The notes: a model not told the origin generated them from the sequence alone. DNA of 64,000 nt from JBBAFM01 sp041655415 (GCA_964429195.1 CAYSBC010000001.1:31896-95895), one strand, 5' to 3'; counted from the first letter of the stretch, positions 27,050 to 35,682 are shown. A program made the numbers and translations.

Positions 27050-28372
27050 CTATTCCTGTATTTTAACAAAAGCATTGTAAATTGCTACTATCGCTTTCTC
27101 TAAGTCTTTATTTTCTACACCTGTAATAATATTCATCTCACTGGAACCTTGATCAATCATTCTTATGTTTACACCTGCTTTATAGAGGGCATCAAACAAT
27201 GTAGCCGCTACGCCCTGGCGTTTGGTCATACCAAATCCTACTGTGGCTATAATCGCCATATTTGTAAATATTTCAACACAATCCGGTTGAAGCCTCTTTT
27301 TTATTTGTTCGGTTACATCCTCTAACAAACCATTGATCTGCTCATTGGATATGACAATGGATACCGTATCAATTCCTGTAGGAATGTGCTCAAAAGAAAT
27401 ATTATACTCTTCCAATACAGATAACACTCTACGTATAAATCCTGTTTCAGAATTCATCCTGCTTTTATAAAGGCCAATGACTGTAAATCCCTTTTTACCG
27501 GCGATGCCTGTTATGATATTTTCATTATCTACCGGAACATCCGAGGTAATAAGAGTCCCCTCATGATCCGGTTCGTTTGTATTTCTTATGTTAATAGGAA
27601 TATTCGCCTGCCTAACAGGGAACACAGCTTCCTCATGCATAACAGAGGCACCCATATAGGATAATTCTCTTAGCTCCTTATAGCTGATGACCTTAATCGG
27701 CAATGGATTCTCTACAATTCTTGGATCAGCCATTAAAAATCCTGACACATCTGTCCAATTTTCATAAACGTCAGCACTGACAGCCTTAGCAACTAAGGCC
27801 CCTGTAATATCAGAACCTCCTCTTGAAAAGGTTTTAATGCTTCCATCCGGTCCGGAACCATAAAATCCCGGTATAACGGCTCGCTCATGTTGGGCTAATG
27901 TTTCCCTCAATAAATTGTTCGTTTCTTCTTCTAATAATTTTCCCCTTTTATCAAAAACAATGACATCTTTAGCATCAATAAAATCCAATCCCAAATATTC
28001 TGCTAAAATAATTGCATTGAGATATTCTCCTCGGCTTGCGGTATAGTCAATGCTTGCTCCAGCTTTTATATTCTCTTTAACTTCAGTTAAATACTCATCT
28101 ATATCAACCTTAAGATTTAAATTTCTTACAATAGATACATATCTTTCTCTTATCACTTCAAATACTTGATCAATCGGTAAATTATGTTCTAAATGTGTCA
28201 TGCACAAATACAACAAATCTGTTATTTTGTTGTCTTGGCTAAACCTTTTGCCTGGGGCAGAGGGTATGACATATTTTCTTTTCTTATCGCTTTCTATTAT
28301 AGATCTGACCTTTTCCATTTGAAAAGAATCAGACAAGGATGTTCCTCCAAATTTTGAAACTATAACCTTCAT
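27050..28372 (-). CDS. Aspartate kinase
   Basis: Aspartokinase phosphorylates aspartate, the entry step to Lys, Met, Thr and diaminopimelate. The 440-residue monofunctional enzyme has KFGGTSLSD (residues 7-15), the FSRGGSDITGALVAKA nucleotide/aspartate region and two C-terminal ACT domains (IAGKKGFTVIGLYKS; IATVGFGMTKRQGVAATLF) for feedback control. It resembles the single-chain class of Bacillus YclM/ThrD more than the alpha/beta LysC class with an internal start. I cannot tell which amino acid inhibits it. Start ATG 28372 with AAGGAG. No lysine riboswitch fits in the short leader. Confidence 0.93.
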   Translation of the reverse strand: MKVIVSKFGGTSLSDSFQMEKVRSIIESDKKRKYVIPSAPGKRFSQDNKITDLLYLCMTHLEHNLPIDQVFEVIRERYVSIVRNLNLKVDIDEYLTEVKENIKAGASIDYTASRGEYLNAIILAEYLGLDFIDAKDVIVFDKRGKLLEEETNNLLRETLAQHERAVIPGFYGSGPDGSIKTFSRGGSDITGALVAKAVSADVYENWTDVSGFLMADPRIVENPLPIKVISYKELRELSYMGASVMHEEAVFPVRQANIPINIRNTNEPDHEGTLITSDVPVDNENIITGIAGKKGFTVIGLYKSRMNSETGFIRRVLSVLEEYNISFEHIPTGIDTVSIVISNEQINGLLEDVTEQIKKRLQPDCVEIFTNMAIIATVGFGMTKRQGVAATLFDALYKAGVNIRMIDQGSSEMNIITGVENKDLEKAIVAIYNAFVKIQE

Positions 28373-28415
28373 GATTTTTCTTTTCTCCTTAATTTAAGTA
28401 TAGACTATCTAAGCT

Positions 28416-28443
28416 ATTTTATCATATTGATAAATTTTGTAAA
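28416..28443 (-). promoter_or_regulatory. Putative aspartokinase promoter
   Basis: TTTACA (28443-28438) and TAAAAT (28421-28416), spacer 16, 44 bases before the start codon. Likely the main promoter of the aspartokinase-secA-prfB-tex-ppaX-amidohydrolase run. Confidence 0.6.
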
Positions 28444-28484
28444 GCATCACGATATCTTGATATTTTTATTTAATTATGTTACAT

Positions 28485-28513
28485 TTTTATTGGAAAAAGT
28501 ACTTTGCTATAAT
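28485..28513 (+). promoter_or_regulatory. Putative antiporter-pair promoter with extended -10
   Basis: TGCTATAAT (28505-28513) is an extended -10, 41 bases before the first antiporter gene. The -35 position (28485-28490) reads TTTTAT. Confidence 0.6.
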
Positions 28514-28554
28514 TTACAATTTATGTCTAAACTACGAAGGAGTTTCTTTTTATC

Positions 28555-30003
28555 ATGAATTTTTTGTTAGTACTTCCTATTCTTTTTCCATTTTTATGTG
28601 CTTTATACCTTTTTTTCAGAGAGGTTGAGGAAAAATATAGGAATAGAGTAGTCTTTTTTTGTGTGCTCTTCAATTTCCTTTTGGTTCTTTTAAATGTTTT
28701 CTATTTTAAGAATTCATTTTTCCACGTCATTCGAATCAATTCATTTTTTGATATTGCTCTAAAGGTTGACTTGTTTGGATTGGTCTTTAGTTTCCTAGTA
28801 TCCACCCTTTGGATTTTTGCAGCAGTTTACGCTATGGGTTATTTTAGTCATGAAAAAAATATCCATACTTTTTTTGTCTTCTTTTGCGCTACATTGGGTG
28901 CTGTTATAGGTCTATCCTTTTCAGGAAACCTTTTTACGCTTTTTCTCTTTTACGAGCTTCTGACATTTGTCACATTTCCTCTTTTTACCCTTACACATAC
29001 AAAAGAGGCTTTCAGGTCCGGTTATAAATACTTAACCTATTCCATTAGTGGGACAACTGCATCTCTCATCGGTATATTGTTAATATTTAATAAGGTAGGC
29101 AGCTTGGACTTTATTCCCGGTGGTATTTTGTCCGATATCGCACCTCATGATTATTCCTATTATCTACTAGCTTATGGCCTTACCTTTCTAGGATTTGGTG
29201 TGAAAGCGGGACTCGTTCCTTTTCATTCCTGGTTACCCTCTGCCATGATTGCACCTACTCCTGTGAGCGCACTTCTTGATGCTGTAGCTGTGGTGAAATC
29301 AGGAATATTTGCTTTAACAAGGATAACTTATTTTGTATTCGGGCCTGTTGCCATTATGGCCTTCAATGGCAATACCTTTGCCTTAATCTTTATCTTGATT
29401 ACCATTGTTGCAGGTTCTTTTTTAGCCTTGCACCAAAAAAATCTTAAAAAAAGATTGGCTTATTCCACCATCAGTCAGTTGGGCTACATCATGCTTGGAC
29501 TTGTTGTCTTTACTCCAAACTCCTTTGTTGGCGGCATGCTTCATATGATTTTTCATGCTGTCATAAAAATAACCCTCTTTTTCTGTGTTGGTGCCATTAT
29601 GCATGTTACCCGTAAAACAAGCTTGGATGAAATAGCAGGTATCGGCAAGCAGTTGCCTAAGCTTATGTGGTGTTTTTCTTTATGCTCCATATCTCTCATA
29701 GGTATTCCTCCCACAGCAGGCTATGTTAGTAAATGGTACTTAGCAACAGGTTCCCTTCAATATGGTAATGTGTTTGTTCCTATCGTATTACTTTTAAGCG
29801 CCTTATTAACAACAGGTTATCTTTTTCCTATTATATCTACAGCTTTTTTTATGCCTTTGCCTGAAAAAAAACCACATGTTCATTCCTTGGATAAACGTAT
29901 GTTAATACCTATTATCGTATTAACGGCTACAGTCATCACAATAGGATTTTTACCCAATCCTTTGATAGAAGTACTCACTCGTATTTCTAATCTTGTTATG
30001 TAA
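28555..30003 (+). CDS. Proton-conducting antiporter subunit, MrpD/NuoM-like (first of pair)
   Basis: A polytopic membrane protein of 482 residues with about 13-14 predicted helices. Family motifs are clear: the Glu in LFYELLTFVTFPLF, the channel Lys in GFGVKAGLVPFHSWLP, the broken helix APTPVSALLDAVAVVKSG, and HMIFHAVIKITLFF. These residues carry protons in MrpA/D, NuoL/M/N and hydrogenase subunits. Ribosome site GAAGGAG before ATG 28555. It is cotranscribed with a second related gene and nothing else. No MrpB/C/E/F/G, hydrogenase, NADH-dehydrogenase or DabA gene is adjacent. The exact complex is unknown. Confidence 0.88.
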   Translation: MNFLLVLPILFPFLCALYLFFREVEEKYRNRVVFFCVLFNFLLVLLNVFYFKNSFFHVIRINSFFDIALKVDLFGLVFSFLVSTLWIFAAVYAMGYFSHEKNIHTFFVFFCATLGAVIGLSFSGNLFTLFLFYELLTFVTFPLFTLTHTKEAFRSGYKYLTYSISGTTASLIGILLIFNKVGSLDFIPGGILSDIAPHDYSYYLLAYGLTFLGFGVKAGLVPFHSWLPSAMIAPTPVSALLDAVAVVKSGIFALTRITYFVFGPVAIMAFNGNTFALIFILITIVAGSFLALHQKNLKKRLAYSTISQLGYIMLGLVVFTPNSFVGGMLHMIFHAVIKITLFFCVGAIMHVTRKTSLDEIAGIGKQLPKLMWCFSLCSISLIGIPPTAGYVSKWYLATGSLQYGNVFVPIVLLLSALLTTGYLFPIISTAFFMPLPEKKPHVHSLDKRMLIPIIVLTATVITIGFLPNPLIEVLTRISNLVM

Positions 30004-30019
30004 AGGAGGTCCTTATTGC

Positions 30020-32071
30020 ATGAATATTAGTTTCATTCTTTTGGCACTTATTTTAATACCTGCTTCATCGCTGTTAACATTCTCTTCCCGTAAATTCAGG
30101 GGGCCTGCTATAGAAAAGATCTCCTTAGCATCGCTGACTCTTGTCTTTCTTCTTGTTTGCTATCTTTATCCTTACGTCAGGGAAGGTACCATTTATTTTC
30201 AATTTCCAAATCTCATGGGTACCGGCCTTTATTTAAAATTGAATATGCTAAGATACACGCTTGTATTCATCACTTCGTTTATATGGATCATCACTTATCT
30301 TTATTCTACTCATTATATTATTAGCTATAAGAATAAGAGAAGGTATTTTTTCTTTCTTATGGTTACATTCCCTACTACACTGGGCTTTTTTATGTCGGAT
30401 AATATTCTTAATTTATTTACCTTCTTTGAGCTCATGACCGTAGCGTCTTATTTTCTGGTCATTCATGATGAAGACAACTATACCCATAAAGCTGGGTTTA
30501 TTTATATTATCATGTCTATCGGTGGCGGCTTGGTACAACTTATGGGGATATTTTTGCTGTACAACTACACTTCAACGCTGATGTTAAGTGAAATCCCCAT
30601 AGCTATGGAAGCGTTGGGCACAATCAAATATGTTATTTCCATACCTATTATTATAGGTTTCGGAGTCAAAGCCTGTATGTTTCCTTTACATGTATGGCTC
30701 CCAAAGGTTTATTCACCTGCACCGTCGCCAGCCACATCCATATTCTCGGCCATCCTAACCAAGACTGGAATCTTTGGCATCTTCCTCGTATTGCAGTTCA
30801 CAAATTTTGATATAAACCTTTCATTTTTTATCGCTACAACCGGACTTATCAATATGTTTTTAGGAGGATTATTAGCTTTACATCAAAGAAACATCAAGAA
30901 AACCTTTGCATATAGCAGTATGAGTCAAATCGGTTATATTCTTCTTTCGATAAGTATCATCGGTATTCTTGGTGAGCATGGTTCAAGTGCCTATTATGCC
31001 AGTATCTTTCATATGGTGACTCATGCTTTAACAAAAACCATTATTTTCTTAGGTTGTGGTGTCATCATTTATACCGTTGGCGATATGAGCTTAAACAATA
31101 TCCGTGGATTCGGCCAGAAAAAGGCCCTTTATAAGATAACTTTTTTAATAGGTTTATTAGGAACAGCGGCTATCCCAGGATTTAGCGGTTTTATAAGCAA
31201 AAACATGATTCATCATGCTGTAGCTGAGGCCACTTCTATGTTCAGCCCTGGCATAGCTTTACTCGTAGAAATCATCTTTTTTATAAGCAGCGCCTTTACT
31301 GTTGCTTACAGTATAAAAATATATAAAACCATATTTATTGAAAAATATAATGCTTCATCCTATAAAATTGAAAAGTCATTTTTGAGATATTCTGTATATC
31401 CTATGTTGCTTGTAAGTGTTTTTGTTGTTCTGCTAGGCATTAAGCCCCAGTTATTTTTTGATTTTATAGGTTACAAAGATGCATCTATGCATTTTTATAC
31501 CTCTTATACTTTAACGAGTACGGTTTATATATGTATTACGGGTCTCATCATCTATTATTTTTATATCAGGAAAAAATTAAAGGTCTACATTGATATCAAT
31601 GACTATTACTTTGTTAATCCTACCCACGGTTGGTTTGACTTAGAAAGGGACTTTTATTTGCCCTTATTAAACTTTTTGTTTATTTATGTAACAGCCATCT
31701 TCTCATTTATCGATAATTTTATCGTCGATATTGTGACGGGTATCAATTCTTTCTTCCGTTATCTTGGTTCTGTACAATTTCGCAACGATGTAAGCAATCT
31801 TTACTATTCTGCAAAAAACAGAAAGCTTGCTGATAAATCATCTGACTTGAATAAACATGCTAAAGACATATCGAAGAATTATTTAGGGGAAAAGTCCGTT
31901 AATTTAAGAACTCTATTGAAACATTCCCAGTCTGAATCTCACCCTAGTAACCGTTGGCTAGCTATTGAACGCATCTATTCAAAGCTGCCTAGTACGAAGT
32001 ATTCTTTAATTTTTTATGCGCTCCTACACGGTACCCTTTTTATAACCTTGTACATTATCCTCCTTCGTTAA
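30020..32071 (+). CDS. Proton-conducting antiporter subunit, MrpA/NuoL-like (second of pair)
   Basis: I place the start at ATG 30020 (MNISFILLALI) since AAAGGAGGTCC lies 10 bases before it. An upstream ATG at 29993 overlaps the previous gene. This gives 683 residues. The proton-channel core repeats the family motifs: FFELMTVASYFLV, GFGVKACMFPLHVWLP, PAPSPATSIFSAILTKTG, HMVTHALTKTIIFLG. A C-terminal extension of about 180 residues carries more helices, a cytosolic charged stretch (SAKNRKLADKSSDLNK) and a final membrane segment, like the long lateral tail of NuoL/MrpA. Sixteen bases separate it from the first gene. Probably one two-subunit ion-translocating unit. Confidence 0.87.
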   Translation: MNISFILLALILIPASSLLTFSSRKFRGPAIEKISLASLTLVFLLVCYLYPYVREGTIYFQFPNLMGTGLYLKLNMLRYTLVFITSFIWIITYLYSTHYIISYKNKRRYFFFLMVTFPTTLGFFMSDNILNLFTFFELMTVASYFLVIHDEDNYTHKAGFIYIIMSIGGGLVQLMGIFLLYNYTSTLMLSEIPIAMEALGTIKYVISIPIIIGFGVKACMFPLHVWLPKVYSPAPSPATSIFSAILTKTGIFGIFLVLQFTNFDINLSFFIATTGLINMFLGGLLALHQRNIKKTFAYSSMSQIGYILLSISIIGILGEHGSSAYYASIFHMVTHALTKTIIFLGCGVIIYTVGDMSLNNIRGFGQKKALYKITFLIGLLGTAAIPGFSGFISKNMIHHAVAEATSMFSPGIALLVEIIFFISSAFTVAYSIKIYKTIFIEKYNASSYKIEKSFLRYSVYPMLLVSVFVVLLGIKPQLFFDFIGYKDASMHFYTSYTLTSTVYICITGLIIYYFYIRKKLKVYIDINDYYFVNPTHGWFDLERDFYLPLLNFLFIYVTAIFSFIDNFIVDIVTGINSFFRYLGSVQFRNDVSNLYYSAKNRKLADKSSDLNKHAKDISKNYLGEKSVNLRTLLKHSQSESHPSNRWLAIERIYSKLPSTKYSLIFYALLHGTLFITLYIILLR

Positions 32072-32098
32072 ACGACAAATATCTACAAAAAATATTTA

Positions 32099-32164
32099 GG
32101 GGCTATCGGGAAATAGCTGATTTTGCCCCAACAAATTAAATAGGGGCTATTTTCCGACAGCCCC
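32099..32164. repeat. Long imperfect hairpin after the antiporter pair
   Basis: GGGGCT-TCGG-AAATAGC on the left pairs with GCTATTT-CCGA-AGCCCC on the right, 17 pairs with two single mismatches. The 28-base loop contains GCCCC, able to pair instead with GGGGC just inside the right arm, so two folds compete. No U-tract follows on the plus strand. On the minus strand the flank is TAAATATTTTTTG. It may act as a terminator or processing signal for the antiporter transcript. Confidence 0.65.
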
Positions 32165-32196
32165 ATTCGCTTCATTGTAAGTAATTCGGCGTTCGG

Positions 32197-32325
32197 TGAG
32201 CAAATTTTCAATTAATGTGTGGTTTTATTTCAAAATTAAAGGGATTATGCATGATATTCATACATAATCCGCGCAATTATGTATACTTATACATTCATTC
32301 CACACACTGCTTGAAATTTTGCTCA
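32197..32325. repeat. Multibranch inverted-repeat element, MITE-like or structured RNA
   Basis: Terminal arms TGAGCAAATTTTCAA (32197-32211) and TTGAAATTTTGCTCA (32311-32325) pair with one mismatch. After a 4x4 internal loop, TGTGTGG (32216-32222) pairs with CCACACA (32300-32306). Inside are two further hairpins: GGATTATG/CATAATCC with an inner ATGA/TCAT (32242-32270), and ATGTAT/ATACAT (32279-32293). It lies in a 457-base gap between convergent genes. I see no target-site duplication or reading frame in it. The rest of the gap (about 32326-32475) is A+T-rich with nothing I can call. Confidence 0.7.
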
Positions 32326-32475
32326 TTTATCTTATATTTACATTTATGTCAGTTATATCCAAACATATCCGTTATGTCCGTATAATAGTCTCTGATTTAG
32401 AGATAATGGCTATTGGGATAAATACGCTTTTAGGTATTAGCTTAAAGGATTGGAATACTCAGGATAATGATAAAG

Positions 32476-32515
32476 GGGGCTGCTACAAACTAATTTTTTA
32501 GTTTGTAGCAGCCCC
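32476..32515 (-). terminator. Perfect 18-bp hairpin after metK (probable terminator)
   Basis: GGGGCTGCTACAAACTAA (32476-32493) and its exact reverse complement (32498-32515) with a TTTT loop, 14 bases past the metK stop. The minus-strand flank is CTTTATCATT, a weak U-tract. It shares the GGGGCT...AGCCCC ends with the hairpin at 32099. Confidence 0.7.
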
Positions 32516-32528
32516 TAGAATTTGCTGA

Positions 32529-33719
32529 TTACAGTCCTGCCTCTCGGCGGAGTATTTCTGCTTTATCTGTTTGTTCCCAAGGAACATCAATATCTACTCT
32601 TCCAAAGTGCCCATAGGATGCTACCTGCCTGTAAATAGGTCTTCTAAGCTTTAAATCTCTTATGATAGAGGCGGGTTTTAAATCAAAATGCTTATTAATC
32701 AACGAAGCAATTTTTTCTTCACTTATTTTCCCCGATCCAAAAGTTTCTACCAATACAGAAATTGGTTTAGCAACGCCTATTGCATAAGCTAATTCGATTT
32801 CACATTTATCTGCCAGTCCGGCTGCCACTACATTCTTTGCAACATAGCGAGCTGCATAAGCTCCCGATCTATCCACCTTTGTAGGGTCCTTCCCTGAAAA
32901 GGCGCCCCCTCCATGCCTTGAATAACCGCCATAGCTATCTACAATAATTTTTCTTCCCGTTAAACCTGCATCACCCTTCGGACCTCCTATAACAAAACGT
33001 CCGGTGGGATTGATATAATATTTGGTTTTTTCATCAAGTAAATGAGCAGGTATGATTGGCTTGATAACATTTTCAAGAACATCTTTTTTTATCCTGTCCT
33101 GGTCCACATCCGGATCATGCTGGGTGGAAATGACCACAGCATCGATTCTCATTGGCTTATTGTTTTCATCATATTCAACAGTAACCTGCGTTTTACCATC
33201 AGGTCTCAGATATGTTAAGACATTATTTTTTCGAACATCTGCTAATCTCTTGGCCAACCTGTGGGCTAAGGATATAGGCATAGGCATAAGTTCCGGGGTT
33301 TCATCGCATGCAAAGCCAAACATGATGCCTTGATCCCCTGCTCCAATCATTTCAATAGCCTCGGACTCTTCTCCCACTTTGTACTCTAGGGCTTGATTGA
33401 CTCCCATAGCTATATCTGGTGATTGTTCATCAATGCATGTAAGAACTGCACAGTTTTCTGCATTGAATCCGTAATCATCATTGGTATATCCTATATCACT
33501 GACTACACTCCGAATAACCTTCGGTATATCCACATAACAGTTGGTGGTAATTTCCCCTGCAACAAGTACTAATCCTGTGGTGACAATGGTTTCTGCTGCA
33601 ACCCTGGCATCGGGGTCCTCTTCAAAGATGGCATCCAAGATGGCATCTGATATTTGATCAGACATTTTGTCAGGATGACCTTCTGTTACCGATTCCGATG
33701 TAAATAATCTCTTTGTCAT
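32529..33719 (-). CDS. metK: S-adenosylmethionine synthase
   Basis: MetK makes S-adenosylmethionine from methionine and ATP. The 396 residues are the normal length. Seen: EGHPDKMSDQISDAILDAIF with His and Asp of the active site, GAGDQGIMFG (ATP loop), and GGGAFSGKDPTKVDRSGAY. Ribosome site AGGAGGATAAATA. It is a single gene with its own promoter and a hairpin behind it. The leader is only about 65-70 bases, too short for a SAM-I riboswitch, which controls metK in many Firmicutes. An inverted repeat over the promoter may take that role (inference). Confidence 0.98.
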   Translation of the reverse strand: MTKRLFTSESVTEGHPDKMSDQISDAILDAIFEEDPDARVAAETIVTTGLVLVAGEITTNCYVDIPKVIRSVVSDIGYTNDDYGFNAENCAVLTCIDEQSPDIAMGVNQALEYKVGEESEAIEMIGAGDQGIMFGFACDETPELMPMPISLAHRLAKRLADVRKNNVLTYLRPDGKTQVTVEYDENNKPMRIDAVVISTQHDPDVDQDRIKKDVLENVIKPIIPAHLLDEKTKYYINPTGRFVIGGPKGDAGLTGRKIIVDSYGGYSRHGGGAFSGKDPTKVDRSGAYAARYVAKNVVAAGLADKCEIELAYAIGVAKPISVLVETFGSGKISEEKIASLINKHFDLKPASIIRDLKLRRPIYRQVASYGHFGRVDIDVPWEQTDKAEILRREAGL

Positions 33720-33780
33720 TTATTTATCCTCCTATGAAAAACCTCTTCTCTTGAAGAGAAACTACTTCCTTTGTTGAACT

Positions 33781-33812
33781 CCTCATGTAATAAAACATAC
33801 CGTTTTATGAGG
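33781..33812. promoter_or_regulatory. Inverted repeat overlapping the metK promoter (possible operator)
   Basis: CCTCAT and ATGAGG at the ends (33781-33786, 33807-33812) with AAAAC/GTTTT inside (33792-33796, 33802-33806). The left half has 5 extra bases. It covers the -10 (33794-33799) and most of the spacer, so a repressor there would block metK. Confidence 0.45.
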
Positions 33813-33822
33813 TTTTTGTCAA
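33794..33822 (-). promoter_or_regulatory. metK promoter (SigA type)
   Basis: Minus strand TTGACA (33822-33817), perfect -35, and TATGTT (33799-33794) with a 17-base spacer. Confidence 0.7.
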
Positions 33823-33928
33823 TCCGATATTGTTTCTCCGGCTGAAACGCTGAAGACCACAAAGTCTAATAAATCCTTGCATACTTTTCATTATTTTGCC
33901 AAAGATAATATTAGAAAGGGTGATTATC

Positions 33929-34336
33929 ATGCTACAACGCTTACGAAAAGAAAATATCTATATCATGATTATAATACTTGTAACTTTAGTTAGTATTTCT
34001 ATTATGCTCCATATGAAAGAAGAGCCTAATCCTTTATCACTGACATCAATTCAAGCCAATACCTTGTCTTTTATCGACGATGACGCATTGGAAAAATTTA
34101 TCAACCTTTATGGCCATCATATTCTTCATAAGAATGATTTTGTTGTCACTGTTGACAACAAAGACAATATTCGCAGATTGTTAAACTCAATGGGTGAAAA
34201 AAACATAAGGCAATTCAATAATATTTTTACCGATTCAAACAATGAAGATCGTCTTCTATCTACACAAGATTGGTTAGATCAACACTTTTTACCCGATGAT
34301 TTCAGGCTGCTAGAGCACTGGATGAGCATAAAATAA
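33929..34336 (+). CDS. Small membrane-anchored protein, function unknown
   Basis: I do not recognise this 135-residue protein. It has one N-terminal membrane segment (about residues 9-29, IYIMIIILVTLVSISIML) after a basic stretch, so the remaining 100 residues probably face outside. The soluble part is polar, with no cysteine or obvious motif. The start at ATG 33929 (MLQRLRKEN) is chosen because GAAAGGGTG precedes it. An in-frame ATG 33 bases upstream has no ribosome site. It ends 7 bases before the stop of the convergent hypothetical gene. Confidence 0.65.
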   Translation: MLQRLRKENIYIMIIILVTLVSISIMLHMKEEPNPLSLTSIQANTLSFIDDDALEKFINLYGHHILHKNDFVVTVDNKDNIRRLLNSMGEKNIRQFNNIFTDSNNEDRLLSTQDWLDQHFLPDDFRLLEHWMSIK

Positions 34337-34343
34337 AGTCATT

Positions 34344-35522
34344 TTATTTACTGAGTTCCTCAAGAAACTCATAAAAATCTTCATATTGACTATAAACAAA
34401 CTCATACAAAATAGCCTGCTGAAAATCAATCTTATCCAAGAGCTGGACATGATTCTTAAATTCATTTGTTGAGAAGAGTCTTTCAGCTTTTTTAAGCTTT
34501 TCTATATCATAACTCATGACAATCATCTGATTGCGCTCAGTGATATAGTAAATACAATTCACATCTCCATTGAGTTTATAAATATTTTCTCTTACATGGC
34601 TGTTATCTTTGTTAAATTCTGTAACCATATGCCCCGCATCGTATACATTGTGCATGGCATGTGGTTTTTTTTGTCGAAGTTTCTTTATGAGTTCCTCTTT
34701 ATAGACAACATTATAAATATCTATGTTTTCTTCTCTGTTGAGCATAAAAGATGCTTCAATATTGGAAACATTCATGGTTGATAATTGCTTCGCATCCTTA
34801 ACATATAGGCCCTTTTTACTGCCAATTTGAATCTCAAAAACATAAATTGTATATTGGTCATTTTGCTCTATCAATGTCTCACATAAATAAGTATTTTCTT
34901 TTTCATAATTGGGTGATATTTCATTTTTAAGAAGTGTTGCATGTAGCCCTTCATAGAGAAAAATCGGGCTTTTGCGAGTTAAATATAATATTCCCTCATA
35001 ATCACAAGCAGCAGTCCTCATCATGAAGTAATTGATTAACTGATGAGCCGTCGTGATGGGTTCACATATTTTATAATATAGCCAATCTAATAATTTCTCA
35101 TTTTCTTCAAAAGTATGAAGCAATTTTTCATCGTATAAGTAGGCATATTCCATCGAAGGGTCGGGCAAAGGTATGCCCTTTTCTTCATTATAGCGCATAT
35201 ATTTGCTGACTAAATACTGGGCTTCTTTTTCGTTTAATCTCTTGTAGCTTCCGCCCAATCCGCCCATTAAAGATCCTTTCTCAAGGATAAATATTTCATT
35301 TTTTTCACCTTTGATGCCTTTATAATTATCAAAGCCGTACTCTTCATCGTCGAAATGAAAGATTTGAAAAAAATCCTCCTCCTCAATTCTCCAATGAATA
35401 TACATAGCCATTGCTCCCATTAAGCGTGTGTTGGTAGCATAGGAAGATATAAAAATCATTCCTCCCGGTCGTAGGCTTTTTCCCTTATTTCCTTTTATTA
35501 ATTTAAACCTCGGTTTATCCAT
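34344..35522 (-). CDS. Conserved-looking hypothetical protein, 392 residues
   Basis: Family not recognised. No signal peptide or membrane helix is visible, so it is probably cytoplasmic. It is rich in acidic and aromatic residues (EEEDFFQIFHFDDEEYGFDN near residues 48-67). Two glycine-containing loops stand out: RPGGMIFISSYATN (18-31) and KGSLMGGLGGSYKR (about 82-95). Only a few cysteines. The last 40 residues are acidic. It converges on the small membrane protein gene and diverges from galU. Two TATAAT-like words about 40-50 bases upstream on the minus strand could be its promoter. Length and codon use look like a genuine gene. Confidence 0.7.
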   Translation of the reverse strand: MDKPRFKLIKGNKGKSLRPGGMIFISSYATNTRLMGAMAMYIHWRIEEEDFFQIFHFDDEEYGFDNYKGIKGEKNEIFILEKGSLMGGLGGSYKRLNEKEAQYLVSKYMRYNEEKGIPLPDPSMEYAYLYDEKLLHTFEENEKLLDWLYYKICEPITTAHQLINYFMMRTAACDYEGILYLTRKSPIFLYEGLHATLLKNEISPNYEKENTYLCETLIEQNDQYTIYVFEIQIGSKKGLYVKDAKQLSTMNVSNIEASFMLNREENIDIYNVVYKEELIKKLRQKKPHAMHNVYDAGHMVTEFNKDNSHVRENIYKLNGDVNCIYYITERNQMIVMSYDIEKLKKAERLFSTNEFKNHVQLLDKIDFQQAILYEFVYSQYEDFYEFLEELSK

Positions 35523-35612
35523 TACTTAACCTCTATTCCTTCTGTTCGCTCCTCATCATTATTTTTTCTCATTATATTATTATACTATACTTATTTTTTT
35601 AATAAAGGAGTA

Positions 35613-35640
35613 TTAAAAATAAATAGTTCTATGATAAAAT
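35613..35640 (+). promoter_or_regulatory. Putative galU promoter with extended -10
   Basis: TGATAAAAT (35632-35640) with TTAAAA 16 bases upstream (35613-35618), 43 bases before the ATG. Confidence 0.45.
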
Positions 35641-35682
35641 AATAGGAGAAAGGCTTGTCCATAAAATTTTGAGGGGGAGAAT

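Noticed and set aside
32319..32501. 60-codon frame in the gap before metK
   Set aside because: It begins in the right arm of the structured element and ends within the metK hairpin, has no ribosome site, and its translation shows no domain.
33720..33793. SAM riboswitch in front of metK
   Set aside because: The leader is too short and lacks the GA-rich kink-turn and other S-box elements.
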